Position numbers and translations under genes: made by a program. Shown in pieces: positions 18,011 through 25,752 of a DNA stretch of 64,000 bases. Position 1 is the first letter of the stretch. Every line of letters begins with the position of its first letter. Origin of the DNA: Enterococcus_G camelliae (GTDB lineage: Bacteria; Bacillota; Bacilli; Lactobacillales; Enterococcaceae); NCBI RefSeq assembly GCF_042685105.1, contig NZ_JBHUMO010000033.1:41168-105167 (forward strand). The letters run 5' to 3'. The notes under the pieces were generated by a model. The model saw only the letters and a list, made by a program, of their open reading frames with translations, was not told the origin of the DNA and did no database searches.

Positions 18011-18152
18011 AATGGTGGAAAGGAAAAAAAGCCGCCAGCATTTTGGAAAAGAACGTTATGTCGATTGTCAAACTGGCTTGCTTTATTTCTCGAGAACCTT
18101 GAAATATAGCCAATGAGCATGTGTATAAAAAATTGATTTTATATGAAATAAA
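18011..18152 (+). ncRNA. Candidate bridge-RNA region of the IS110 element
   Basis: IS110-type elements carry a structured guide RNA in the non-coding end upstream of the transposase. Here that end is about 200 bp long. A -10-like TATACT lies at 18005-18010 and an inverted pair GCCAG (18034-18038) / CTGGC (18071-18075) encloses a large loop. Placement and structure are inferred from family knowledge; the RNA itself is not demonstrated. Confidence 0.25.
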
Positions 18153-18193
18153 GCACTCCTTTCCTAAAATTATTGGAAAGGAGTGCGTTTTTT
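18153..18193 (+). terminator. Hairpin plus T-run that buries the transposase ribosome binding site
   Basis: Perfect 12-bp stem GCACTCCTTTCC / GGAAAGGAGTGC (18153-18164 and 18175-18186) followed by six T, ending directly at the ATG. The right arm contains the GGAAAGGAG ribosome binding site. Outside transcripts would terminate here or be untranslatable; only a transcript starting inside the element could free the site. Confidence 0.75.
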
Positions 18194-19324
18194 ATGGAAA
18201 TTATTTATGAATGTTGCGCTGGATTAGATGTTCATCAGAACAATGTTGTTGCTTGTGTTCTGAAAGGTCCGCTTACTTCTACTAGGCCAAAAAAACACCT
18301 AAAAAAGTTTGATACTACTACGAAGGGATTATTAGCACTACATGAATGGTTAACGGAATTTTCCTGTGAGGTTGTTGCCATGGAAAGTACGGGTATTTAT
18401 TGGAAACCAATTTGGCACATTCTTCAAGGAAATTTTGAGTTGATTCTGGCTAATCCGTACAAAATAAAAAATATTCCTGGACAAAAAACGGATAAAAAAG
18501 ACGCAAGTTGGATTGCTAAACTGTTGCGAGTAGATTTGATTCCTAAAAGTTTTGTTCCAGAGGAGCCCATACAAGATCTACGTGAATTAACACGTTTAAG
18601 AAAAATGTGGATTGAATCTAGAAATAGAGAAAAAAATCGAGCGCATAAAATTTTACAAACTGCTGGAATCAAGCTAACTTCCTACATGACCGATATATTT
18701 GGATTATCTGGAAGAAATTTATTAAATCTACTAATCAATGAAGAAGAGATTACTGCCGAAAAAGTTGAAAAGGCAGTTTATACTTCACTAAAATTTAAAG
18801 TGCCAGAATTAATTGAAGGACTTACTGGTTTTTTTAGAAGTCATCATAGATTTTTATTAGCACAAGTTTTAGATGTTATTGATATGTATACTAGTAAAAT
18901 AAGTGAATTAGAAATCAAAATTGCTGACTATCTCCTTCCTTATCAACAATATGTTGATAGTTTAGTCACTATTCCAGGAATTAGTTTAGACTCAGCTGCT
19001 GTAATTATTTCTGAATTTGGAACAAATATGAATCAATTTTCTTCTGCAGAAAGATTAGCATCATGGGTTGGTTTATGTCCTGGAAACAATGAAAGTGCTG
19101 GGAAAAGACGTTCTACAAGAATTTCAAAAGGAAACTCATATGCAAAGAAAATTTTATGCCAATGTGCCTATTCAGCTTGTAAATCGAATCATCTTAGATT
19201 CAGAAATTATTATCAAAGAATTAGTCAGAATAGGGGTGGCAAACGTGCAACAGTGGCAGTTGCTCATCTCATTACTAGAATTATTTATTATATGTTAATG
19301 AGAAATGAAGTCTATCATGAATGA
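18194..19324 (+). CDS. IS110-family transposase (DEDD type)
   Basis: 377 residues from ATG 18194; a TTG at 18173 adds seven residues but sits inside the hairpin loop. The N-terminal RuvC-like DEDD domain shows GLDVHQN (first Asp, about residue 12), AMESTGIYW (Glu, about 59) and TDKKDASWIAKLL (paired Asp, about 103). The C-terminal Tnp domain shows IPGISLDSAAVIISEFG and the conserved WVGLCPG ... RRSTRISKGN region, which holds the catalytic Ser. Length and motifs are intact, so it may be active. Confidence 0.92.
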   Translation: MEIIYECCAGLDVHQNNVVACVLKGPLTSTRPKKHLKKFDTTTKGLLALHEWLTEFSCEVVAMESTGIYWKPIWHILQGNFELILANPYKIKNIPGQKTDKKDASWIAKLLRVDLIPKSFVPEEPIQDLRELTRLRKMWIESRNREKNRAHKILQTAGIKLTSYMTDIFGLSGRNLLNLLINEEEITAEKVEKAVYTSLKFKVPELIEGLTGFFRSHHRFLLAQVLDVIDMYTSKISELEIKIADYLLPYQQYVDSLVTIPGISLDSAAVIISEFGTNMNQFSSAERLASWVGLCPGNNESAGKRRSTRISKGNSYAKKILCQCAYSACKSNHLRFRNYYQRISQNRGGKRATVAVAHLITRIIYYMLMRNEVYHE

Positions 19325-19468
19325 AAATTAGTGACCCTTGAAATTTTTGGCTCTTAAATTTCATAAGAGAGAGAAGGAGTCTTTTTTTGCTTTTTGACTG
19401 CGATTTAATACATAATGATAGTGAAGCTTTCGTATAAATTGCTGTTGTTTTGCTCAAATCGTATGTTA

Positions 19469-19494
19469 GGAAATGCTTCGGCATTTCCTTTTTT
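19469..19494 (+). terminator. UUCG-loop terminator at the ISL3 end (plus strand)
   Basis: GGAAATGC-TTCG-GCATTTCC followed by six T. It faces transcription arriving from the IS110 side. The same hairpin recurs in ISL3 copy C near 31558-31583. Confidence 0.65.
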
Positions 19495-19500
19495 GCGTTA

Positions 19501-20729
19501 TTAAATGATTTCACAGATGTTCTGTTGGATCAGGACACGCATCCGGAGATGACGAAAAGTCCGAAATCCAAAAGCAATTCTTTTGATTACTTTGATGAGG
19601 TTATTCTTTCCCTCTAATTTTCCGTTTGAATAGGGATATTTTAAGGAGTTTATGATGGCTTCTGTGTGCTTTTTCAGATAACAAATTGCCTTTTTAAATC
19701 CATCATTCAAGGAATGTGGCAATGATTCAATGAGATTGAAAAATTCAGTAAAATCTTTTGCATCAAAAGCAGCTAATAACTCTTGATAGACTTCATAGCT
19801 TTGTCGTAGTTGGTTATCTATAGAGAGTAGGTAATCAAGCACCTCCGACTCCATCATGTATTTCCCTTGGAAGAGGGGAAATTGCTTAAAAGAGGTGTAG
19901 TTTAGTTTTGTATTTTTCTTTAGGATTGTTCGCTAATATTTTTTCAGCTTTCGGTAATCTTTTTGCGCTTGTGGATCGCTTTTCTTTAGTTGCTTCATTG
20001 TCTGAATTCGTTGGGTATTAAATGCACGCGTCATTTGTTGGATGATGTGGAAGCGATCGATAGAGAGTCGCGCATTGGGAAAGACTTCTTTCGTCACTGC
20101 ATCGTAAGAGGCATTCATATCCATCACGATGTGTGTCACACGTTTTCTGGCTTTTAAGGTAAACCGTTGGAAGTATGCCCGTAACTTGAATTTGCGCCGA
20201 TCATCTAAGATATCAAAGATTTTGCCAGTATCAGCATCACTAATAATAAAGCACATAGCTCCTTCACAATCACGCGTTCCTTTGAATTCATCAATTAGAA
20301 GATGCTTGGGAAGAGAATTGATTTTTTTTTCGTGGCTCTTCAAAGAAGCTATCTAAAACGCGCTCAACGGTTTTTGTGGAAACAAAATACCGCTGTGCAA
20401 TATCCTTCATTGAGATCTTTTTCTTCAAATCCACAGCAATCGCAAATTTTAAGGCCTGTGAAATGTAACAATTTTCCGCTACATAATAGGTTTTGGCAGA
20501 AAACGTATGATGGCACNNNNNNNNNNCAGAATCAAATCCACAACATTCGCAACGATGCACTTCTCCCGGTTAATAAGCCGGTAAATACATTGGCCATACG
20601 GCCATGAACGCGCTCTTTACTAATGGCATCTTTTGAAAAGGCAATATGGGAATCTTTGATGTTCAAAATTTGTTTGATAGAATGACTTGTCTTTTCATCC
20701 GTACATTTGATATTCTTAGTTATGGACAT
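19501..20729 (-). pseudogene. ISL3-family transposase, disrupted
   Basis: Pieces in order from the N-terminus: 20532-20729 (MSITKNIKCTDEK..., then a one-base C insertion near 20563 shifts the frame after TGLLTG), the assembly gap, then 20330-20516 (CHHTF zinc-finger end and helix-turn-helix ISMKDIAQRYFVSTKTVERVL). A frameshift follows at an A9 run (20322-20330), then the DDE core (LLIDEFKGTRD ... VTHIVMDMNASYDAV, 19933-20343), an in-frame TAG after KKY, and the C-terminal part (to 19501). At least two frame breaks and one nonsense codon make it inactive. Confidence 0.85.
20517..20526. other. Assembly gap (10 N)
   Basis: Scaffold gap inside the ISL3 transposase. In intact relatives roughly 30 residues separate the CGFDS and CHHTF segments on either side, so the true gap is likely larger than 10 bp. 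Confidence 0.98.
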
Positions 20730-20796
20730 TTGGTTATCCTCCTATGATTGTTTTTGACGATTTAATTATAGGACAACCAGATGTCTTTTTGTTATA

Positions 20797-20844
20797 AAAA
20801 ATATTTGGCGTCACTACTCAGTTTGAGTAACAACACCAAATATT
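20797..20844 (-). terminator. Insulator hairpin inside the ISL3 terminal repeat
   Basis: On the minus strand AATATTTGG ... CCAAATATT with an inner ACTCA/TGAGT pair is followed by a T-run, just before the transposase. The same structure occurs at 21320-21364 in copy B. It probably blocks outside transcription into the transposase. Confidence 0.65.
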
Positions 20845-20852
20845 ATAGAACC

Positions 20853-20896
20853 CAAATGAGCTGAGCAATTGCTTCTTTTTTAGTTTTCGCTTTCAT
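20853..20896 (-). pseudogene. 5' stub of an unknown gene cut by the ISL3 end
   Basis: Reading away from the gap, ATG at 20896 has a GGGAAGGAAA site and starts MKAKTKKEAIAQLIW before running into the IS terminal repeat at 20852. The protein is not recognised. The 140 bp between this start and the second gap (20897-21035) contain no open gene that I can support. Confidence 0.35.
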
Positions 20897-21035
20897 TTTC
20901 CTTCCCGTTGCCAAAAATCTATAAATATTCTTAACCAACTATAAAAATTGTCAGATTAATGTTTATTTCCTGTTTCTACGTGTCCGATTTTGCCACTTGC
21001 TCGCTACTCTCGTTTGCTATAACATTCCACAGGCG

Positions 21036-21045
21036 NNNNNNNNNN
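21036..21045. other. Assembly gap (10 N)
   Basis: Second scaffold gap. It begins a further ISL3 fragment, so order and orientation of the 509-bp contig between the gaps are not certain. Confidence 0.98.
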
Positions 21046-21372
21046 TAGAATCAAATCCACAACATTCGCAACGATGCGCTTCTCCGGTTAATAAGCCGGT
21101 AAATACATTGGCCATACGGCCATGAACGCGCTCTTTACTAATGGCATCTTTCGAAAAGGTAATATGGGAATCTTTGATATTCAAGATTTGTTTGATAGAA
21201 TGACTTGTCTTTTCATCCGTACATTTGATATTCTTAGTTATGGACATTTGGTTATCCTCCTATGATTTTTTTTTGCCGATTTAATTATAGGACAACCAGA
21301 TGTCTTTTTGTTATAAAAAAATATTTGGCGTCACTACTCAGTCTGAGTAACAACACCAAATATTATAGAACC
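21046..21372 (-). pseudogene. ISL3 copy B: terminal repeat and N-terminus of the transposase
   Basis: Nearly identical to the 5' part of copy A (20527-20852), including the terminal repeat (ends at 21372) and the first 66 codons (start 21247). It lacks the extra C that shifts the frame in copy A, so it is a distinct copy rather than an assembly duplicate. The rest is lost in the gap. Confidence 0.8.
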
Positions 21373-21395
21373 TTTCAAGTTTGAATGCACAGTGT

Positions 21396-21515
21396 GTGCT
21401 TGCGCTTATTATGGGTGCTGTTAGAGCAGAACGCTTTTGCGATGGTGCATTACTAGATTTCTTTAAAAGTGGCTGCATATTGAAGTGGCTTGAAAGATTA
21501 AACAGTATTGAGTAA
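21396..21515 (+). pseudogene. DUF6508-type protein, C-terminal fragment
   Basis: Translates as VLALIMGAVRAERFCDGALL followed by DFFKSGCILKWLERLNSIE, matching the C-terminal end of the small DUF6508 proteins found beside mobile-element and restriction genes. The 5' part was removed by the ISL3 end at 21372. The next gene starts 14 bp downstream, so the two were cotranscribed. Confidence 0.55.
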
Positions 21516-21528
21516 AGGAGGTTTGACT

Positions 21529-22509
21529 TTGGATATTAATAAAATGAAAGCTCTACCGTATGATTAGCTGCGTGCATTATATAAGAACTTTCTACATAGC
21601 CAAAACATTTCACAATTAACAATTAATACTGCTTACACGGATACCTTCTACCTTTGGAGGAAAGGAAGCAAAGACATTTTCTGGAATGCAGTGACTAATA
21701 ATGATTTTGAGAATTCAGCAAAAGACAAGTTAATAAAGGCTCTTTCTGATAACTCGACTGGTAACGCTAAATCACTTGTTAATAGTTACTTGTCTCATCT
21801 AAGAAGGTTCCGCCTATTCTTAGCTTCTGATGGAATTGTCGAGCCATCTGCGCCTACGCAGGAAAAGTATGCTTACCGTGCATATACTCGTAAAAAGAAA
21901 ATGGACATTGACGTTCCTAATCCATCAGTCGACCAGGTTGAGATTTATCTTACAAAGTGGGACGGCCTTGAGAACTACCACCTGCAAGAGGATGCACTTA
22001 ATAAACTGTTCTTTGAGCTATGCCCGAAGAATACAGACGTCATCGATGTTTTATTAAAGGCTTCAACGCTTAATGATTTTTATAGTACTAACATTTTCTC
22101 AATCTATCCAGTGGCCAAGCATATATGCGGTCTGGATATTGATGTGAGGCTTATGGCCGGTGATGTTACCCTGGTTAGAGATATCCAATATGTAACTATC
22201 GGTGATACAGAGAAGAATTTTTACTCCTTTGCCTCAAAGTATTGTAGCCATCACAATCCACTCGATTATCCGATTTATGATAGTTACGTCGATGAGGTAC
22301 TTCGGTATTTTAGAAATCGTGATAACTTCTCAGATTTTCAAGATGGCGATTTGAAAGACTATGTTAAATTCAAAGGTATACTGATAGATTTCCGTGCCTT
22401 CTATGGCTTAGATAAATATAACTTGAAGCAAATCGACCAGTATGTCTGGCAGCTTGGAAAGGATTACTTCCCAAAGAACTACGGAAAGAAAAAACAAACG
22501 AAAATATAG
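21529..22509 (+). pseudogene. Unrecognised protein with SKY-H-NP-PIYDS motif, interrupted by TAG
   Basis: The frame from TTG 21529 (site AAAGGAGG) is open for 327 codons except for TAG at codon 13 (21565-21567), in MKALPYD-stop-LRALYKNF. The downstream part can still be read from GTG 21691 (272 residues). Residues around 230-250 contain FASKYCSHHNPLDYPIYDSY, a pattern I associate with small helix-hairpin-helix/OGG-like proteins of the DUF6308 type; that link is weak. The stretch before it (SLVNSYLSHLRRFRLFL) resembles an integrase core-binding helix. A one-base change GAG to TAG would explain the stop. Confidence 0.45.
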
Positions 22510-22520
22510 GAGAAGATATC

Positions 22521-22760
22521 ATGGCTAATTTTTTGGAAGAGTTTCAGGCTCATAATAGCGCAGTAAGACAGGAAATGATAGATGAAGAGGCTACTATTGT
22601 ATAGGAAGAAAATATTGTTAAGGCTGCAGCAGCTTTGTTCGAGGCAAAGATAAAAGAAGATAAAATCAAAGATTTGCTTTCTAAATATTGGAATCTAAGA
22701 CCAAGCAATGCTGCACGATTTCTTTATAATGCAAAAGATATATTTGGAGGAACAAAATGA
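22521..22760 (+). pseudogene. Small unrecognised protein, interrupted by TAG
   Basis: 79-residue frame beginning MANFLEEFQAHNSAVRQEM with a GGAGAAG site, with TAG at codon 28 (22602-22604). The part after the stop (EENIVKAAAALFEAKIKEDK) is well formed and ends at TGA 22758-22760, overlapping the nuclease ATG (ATGA). The preserved coupling and spacing show it was a real operon gene. It is predicted all-helical and may have been a regulator or antitoxin-like partner, but no family is recognised. Confidence 0.45.
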
Positions 22761-23923
22761 CAAATAATGAAGAGAAGGCATTGAAGGATTTCTTATTAGA
22801 CATTGAATGTCTAAAACAATTAGATGAATGGACTGATGATTTTAACCTATTTGATGTATTAAGAATTACCAATATGGAAATTCGCCATAGTAATATTTTG
22901 GCATGGATTTTCGATCCAAATGAGAATCATGGTTTGGGGGATTCTTTTATCAAGTCTTTTGTCACTAAGGTTGTTAGTAAGTGTGACCATAATAAACATA
23001 ATGCATTTGATTTGCTACTGCAGGATTTTTATACTTATCAGGTATATAGGGAATCAAATCACATGGATATTGTTCTTGTATCTCGCGAAGAAAAGACAGC
23101 AGTTATTATCGAGAACAAGATTTGGTCGAGCGAATCGTCTCATCAGTTAAATGATTATTTAGAGAAAAGTAAAACAGAGTATAAAGATTATAATATTTTG
23201 TATGTATTTCTTACTCCTTATGGGAGAGAAGCAAGTGACCCAGATAATTGGATAGCATTCTCATATGGGGAAATAATCGAATCCTTAAAAAATTCTATAA
23301 AAGGGATAAATCTTCGTGATGAGGTTTCGCTAGTGATACAGAATTATATTGATATAGTGAGGAAGAACATTATGAAAGAAAAAGATGAGAAGTTAATTGG
23401 AATTTGTAATGAGATTTATAACAAGCACAGAACAGCACTACGGTTAATTTTTGAAAATGTTAATATTAATAACTCTATAGAGCATGAAATTATCTGTGAG
23501 ACACTTAGAGAACTTAATGATAATGGGCAGATTATTTTTAAGGATGAGAATAAGTGGCAGTTTTTCACAAAAGCAATGGACGAATATCTTCCGGCATTAG
23601 AAACTACAAATAGTTCATGGGGTACAAACTGGGTTTACTATTATTGGTTTGAAAAGTATGAGGATAAGTTGATCATCCATTTTGAACTTGGTGGGTGGAA
23701 CCTTACTGATGAATTAACTAAGAGGAGCAATCTATTAATTGAAGCCTCCAAAAAGAAGGTAGATGAATATCGGTATAAAAGACTTTACTATAAATCTGCA
23801 AAACTTACCCAGGATGATTACGAAGAAAGCTTAAAAAATGCTACGAAATCCTTAATAAAGAGTGCTCTTGAAAACGAGAAGAAATTGCTTTCTGCGGTTA
23901 AGGAAATAGATTCTGAGTCATAA
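22757..23923 (+). CDS. PD-(D/E)XK nuclease-superfamily protein (PF14281-like)
   Basis: 388 residues, intact. The N-terminal region shows LRITNMEIRHSNILAWIFDP, typical of the family. The nuclease core is MDIVLVSREEKTAVIIENKI (about residues 108-127), giving the D...ExK catalytic triad (Asp109, Glu124, Lys126 approximately). It is followed by a Gln-bearing helix (SSHQLNDYLEK) and the strand YNILYVFLTPYG. The C-terminal half is unassigned. Such proteins occur in defence islands, probably as DNA-cutting effectors, but the target is unknown. Good GGAGG site; coupled to the broken gene before it. Confidence 0.75.
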   Translation: MTNNEEKALKDFLLDIECLKQLDEWTDDFNLFDVLRITNMEIRHSNILAWIFDPNENHGLGDSFIKSFVTKVVSKCDHNKHNAFDLLLQDFYTYQVYRESNHMDIVLVSREEKTAVIIENKIWSSESSHQLNDYLEKSKTEYKDYNILYVFLTPYGREASDPDNWIAFSYGEIIESLKNSIKGINLRDEVSLVIQNYIDIVRKNIMKEKDEKLIGICNEIYNKHRTALRLIFENVNINNSIEHEIICETLRELNDNGQIIFKDENKWQFFTKAMDEYLPALETTNSSWGTNWVYYYWFEKYEDKLIIHFELGGWNLTDELTKRSNLLIEASKKKVDEYRYKRLYYKSAKLTQDDYEESLKNATKSLIKSALENEKKLLSAVKEIDSES

Positions 23924-23959
23924 AAATATGTTTGAGGGTAGGAAACGGAGGAATATGAT

Positions 23960-24179
23960 TTGAATGAACAACAATTCAAAAAGCTGTTGATTGATATGGT
24001 ATCTATGGGAGATTATGCTTGTAAAGATGAATTATTGCCTTTGTTGAAAATAATAAATATAAAGTTTGAAAAAAACAGCAGGCTTTGCATATAGTGGAGT
24101 TTGGAATCAACGTAAGGAGTGGATAGGCTATCCATTCTTTCAAAAGAAAAACAGAACCAGGATCAATTTAAACGACTGA
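23960..24179 (+). pseudogene. Unrecognised fragment broken by a one-base frameshift
   Basis: TTG 23960 after GGAGGA starts a frame for MNEQQFKKLLIDMVSMGD that stops at 24094. Removing one A from the A7 run near 24070 restores a continuing frame FEKTAGFAYSGVWNQRKEWI, ending at 24179. No family is assigned. Confidence 0.4.
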
Positions 24180-24418
24180 TTCATCGACTGTCGGAGATGT
24201 CAGATATTGAACTAACTAAAGTAGAGAAACTCCTAGATGTGTTTTTTGATCCAGATTTCAAGCCTGATAGGAGAGTTGAAATATCTCAAAGCGTTATAAC
24301 CGATGAGGAACAAAGTCTTGATAAGTCAATCCAGGAAGCGAAAAATAAACTGAATACTGAGCAGTTTGAGAAGCGAATAGAGCAGTTTAAGCAATCGAAG
24401 AAACCTAAAAACGGATAA
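24119..24418 (+). CDS. Small unrecognised helical protein upstream of pezAT
   Basis: 99 residues from GTG 24119, just after AAGGAG. The true start could be a few codons later. Charged and helical (SILSKEKQNQDQFKRLIHRL; later SLDKSIQEAKNKLN), without membrane segments. It overlaps the preceding fragment in another frame and ends in the strong terminator at 24410. Function unknown; possibly a remnant of the mobile element that brought pezAT. Confidence 0.45.
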   Translation: MDRLSILSKEKQNQDQFKRLIHRLSEMSDIELTKVEKLLDVFFDPDFKPDRRVEISQSVITDEEQSLDKSIQEAKNKLNTEQFEKRIEQFKQSKKPKNG

Positions 24419-24449
24419 CGCACCATATTTGGTGCGTTATCCGTTTTTT
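24410..24449 (+). terminator. Strong 16-bp terminator that also abuts the pezAT promoter
   Basis: AACGGATAACGCACCA / TGGTGCGTTATCCGTT, a perfect 16-bp stem with a 4-base loop and a six-T run. The pezA -10 element starts 2 bp after it, so the hairpin DNA occupies the -35 region. The palindrome could also serve as operator for PezA autoregulation (inference). Confidence 0.85.
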
Positions 24450-24450
24450 A

Positions 24451-24459
24451 TGGTATAAT
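24451..24459 (+). promoter_or_regulatory. Extended -10 promoter of pezAT
   Basis: TGGTATAAT, with a weak TTGGTG 19 bp upstream inside the terminator stem. Gives a leader of about 22 bases before the GAGGAGG site of pezA. Confidence 0.6.
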
Positions 24460-24487
24460 GAAATTAAATATGAGGAGGTCTTTATCT

Positions 24488-24964
24488 ATGATTGGAGACA
24501 ATATCAAATCACTACGCCATACACACGATTTAACACAACCAGAATTTGCGAAAATGGTCGGGATTTCACGCAATAGCCTGAGTCGTTATGAAAATGGGAC
24601 CAGTACGGTTTCAACAGAGCTTATCGACCGTATTTGTCAGAAATTTAATGTCTCTTATATCGATATTGTAGGGGAGGACAAGATGTTAACACCTGTTGAA
24701 GATTATCAACTGACTTTAAAAGTAGAAGTGATAAAAGAACGTGGAGCAGCCATTTTATCGCAGCTCTATCGATATCAAGATAGTCAGGATATTGCTTTTG
24801 ATGATGAAGCCAACCCTTGGATTCTCATGAGTGATGATTTGGCTGAATTAATCAATACGCAAATTTATTTAGTTGACACCTTCGATGAAATTGAGCGTTA
24901 CAATGGCTATTTAGACGGTATAGAGCGAATGTTAGACATGGTGCATCATCGGGTGGTGGCTTAA
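24488..24964 (+). CDS. pezA: PezA-type antitoxin (epsilon/zeta-like system)
   Basis: Neutralises the PezT kinase and represses its own operon. 158 residues from ATG 24488, the length of pneumococcal PezA; an ATG at 24458 would add ten residues but lies at the promoter. N-terminal Xre-type helix-turn-helix (IKSLRHTHDLTQPEFAKMVG, about residues 5-60) and a C-terminal helical toxin-binding domain (KERGAAILSQLYRYQDSQ). The stop overlaps pezT by 1 bp (TAATG arrangement), giving tight coupling. Confidence 0.93.
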   Translation: MIGDNIKSLRHTHDLTQPEFAKMVGISRNSLSRYENGTSTVSTELIDRICQKFNVSYIDIVGEDKMLTPVEDYQLTLKVEVIKERGAAILSQLYRYQDSQDIAFDDEANPWILMSDDLAELINTQIYLVDTFDEIERYNGYLDGIERMLDMVHHRVVA

Positions 24965-25752
24965 TGAGATTGGAAGAATTTAGTGAGGAAGAGTTTCAGA
25001 AGGCCTTGCAGCGAACCATTCGGGCCTTAACCCGAGGAAAGACGATTCCGGGTCAACCGAAAGCTATCTTGCTTGGTGGACAAAGCGGGGCAGGTAAGAC
25101 AACGATACATCGTATCAAGCAGAAGGAATTTCAAGGTAATATCATTATCATCGATGGTGACAGCTACCGTTCTCAGCATCCCAATTACTTAGCCCTGCAA
25201 GAAAAGTATGGCAAGGACAGCGTGGACTATACCAAGGGATTTGCAGGAAAAATGGTAGAACAGTTGGTTGATGAACTCAGCACGCAAGGCTATCATTTGC
25301 TGATTGAAGGGACTTTGCGTACCACTCAAGTTCCTCGTCAGACTGCTCAATTATTAGCTTCTAAAGGTTACCAAGTTTCTTTAGCTGTAATTGGTACCAA
25401 ACCAGAGCTTTCTTATCTCAGCACCTTGATTCGTTACGAAGAACTTTATGCCATCGATCCCAATCAGGCCAGAGCAACACCAAAAGAACAACACGATGGG
25501 ATTGTTGAGAACTTGGTTGATAACTTGAGGGAGTTAGAAAGTGAGAAACTCTTTGAACAAATTCAAATTTACCAAAGAGATAGGGCTTGTATCTATGATT
25601 CTGAAACTGATAAAGATTCCGCAGCAGAAGTTCTTCAAGACTGCCTCTTCGGAGAATGGAGTAAGGTCGAGGAGGAGATGTTGAAGTTAGGTCGGGAACG
25701 GTTAGTTAAACTGAATAATAAGAATTTGCTGGAGAGTAACTATGGAATTTAA
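24964..25752 (+). CDS. pezT: PezT zeta-type toxin, UDP-N-acetylglucosamine kinase
   Basis: Phosphorylates UDP-N-acetylglucosamine and so blocks peptidoglycan synthesis when free of PezA. 262 residues. Walker A GGQSGAGKTT (about residues 38-47), catalytic Asp in IIDGDSYR (about 66), the substrate-binding VDYTKGFAGKMVEQL segment and EGTLRTTQVP. The C-terminal end runs about ten residues past the usual length and overlaps the next frame, suggesting the original stop was lost at a junction. Otherwise complete and probably active. Confidence 0.92.
   Translation: MRLEEFSEEEFQKALQRTIRALTRGKTIPGQPKAILLGGQSGAGKTTIHRIKQKEFQGNIIIIDGDSYRSQHPNYLALQEKYGKDSVDYTKGFAGKMVEQLVDELSTQGYHLLIEGTLRTTQVPRQTAQLLASKGYQVSLAVIGTKPELSYLSTLIRYEELYAIDPNQARATPKEQHDGIVENLVDNLRELESEKLFEQIQIYQRDRACIYDSETDKDSAAEVLQDCLFGEWSKVEEEMLKLGRERLVKLNNKNLLESNYGI

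Larger units (their letters stand above)
17962..19430 (+). mobile_element. IS110-family insertion sequence (boundaries approximate)
   Basis: One complete IS110-type transposase (18194-19324) with non-coding flanks: about 200 bp on the left, between the recombinase fragment and the transposase, and about 100 bp on the right, before the ISL3 sequence. IS110 elements lack long terminal inverted repeats, so the ends cannot be read off directly. An ACTG occurs near both candidate ends (17998-18001 and 19399-19402). The element separates the recombinase stub from an ISL3 copy. Confidence 0.65.
19423..20852 (-). mobile_element. ISL3-family insertion sequence, copy A (broken, crosses assembly gap)
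   Basis: The right terminal repeat, read on the minus strand, begins GGTTCTATAATATTTGG and occupies 20836-20852. The left end near 19423 shows a diverged match to it (TGTTGTT..GCTCAAA region). The transposase lies in between on the minus strand. Ten N bases (20517-20526) interrupt the copy, so its two halves come from different contigs and might belong to different physical copies. Confidence 0.75.

Noticed and set aside
17962..18120. Extra N-terminal residues of the recombinase fragment
   Set aside because: They do not resemble serine recombinases and fit better as the non-coding left end of the IS110 element.
18010..19396. Circular-junction promoter of the IS110 element (TTGACT at 19396 with TATACT at 18005)
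   Set aside because: Joining the ends at the ACTG positions would leave only about 4 bp between the hexamers instead of 17, so this particular promoter model does not work with those ends.
21529..22760. TAG as pyrrolysine or selenocysteine codon
   Set aside because: No insertion-element structure seen and no pyl genes in the window; pyrrolysine is not expected in this lineage. Simple nonsense mutation is the default.
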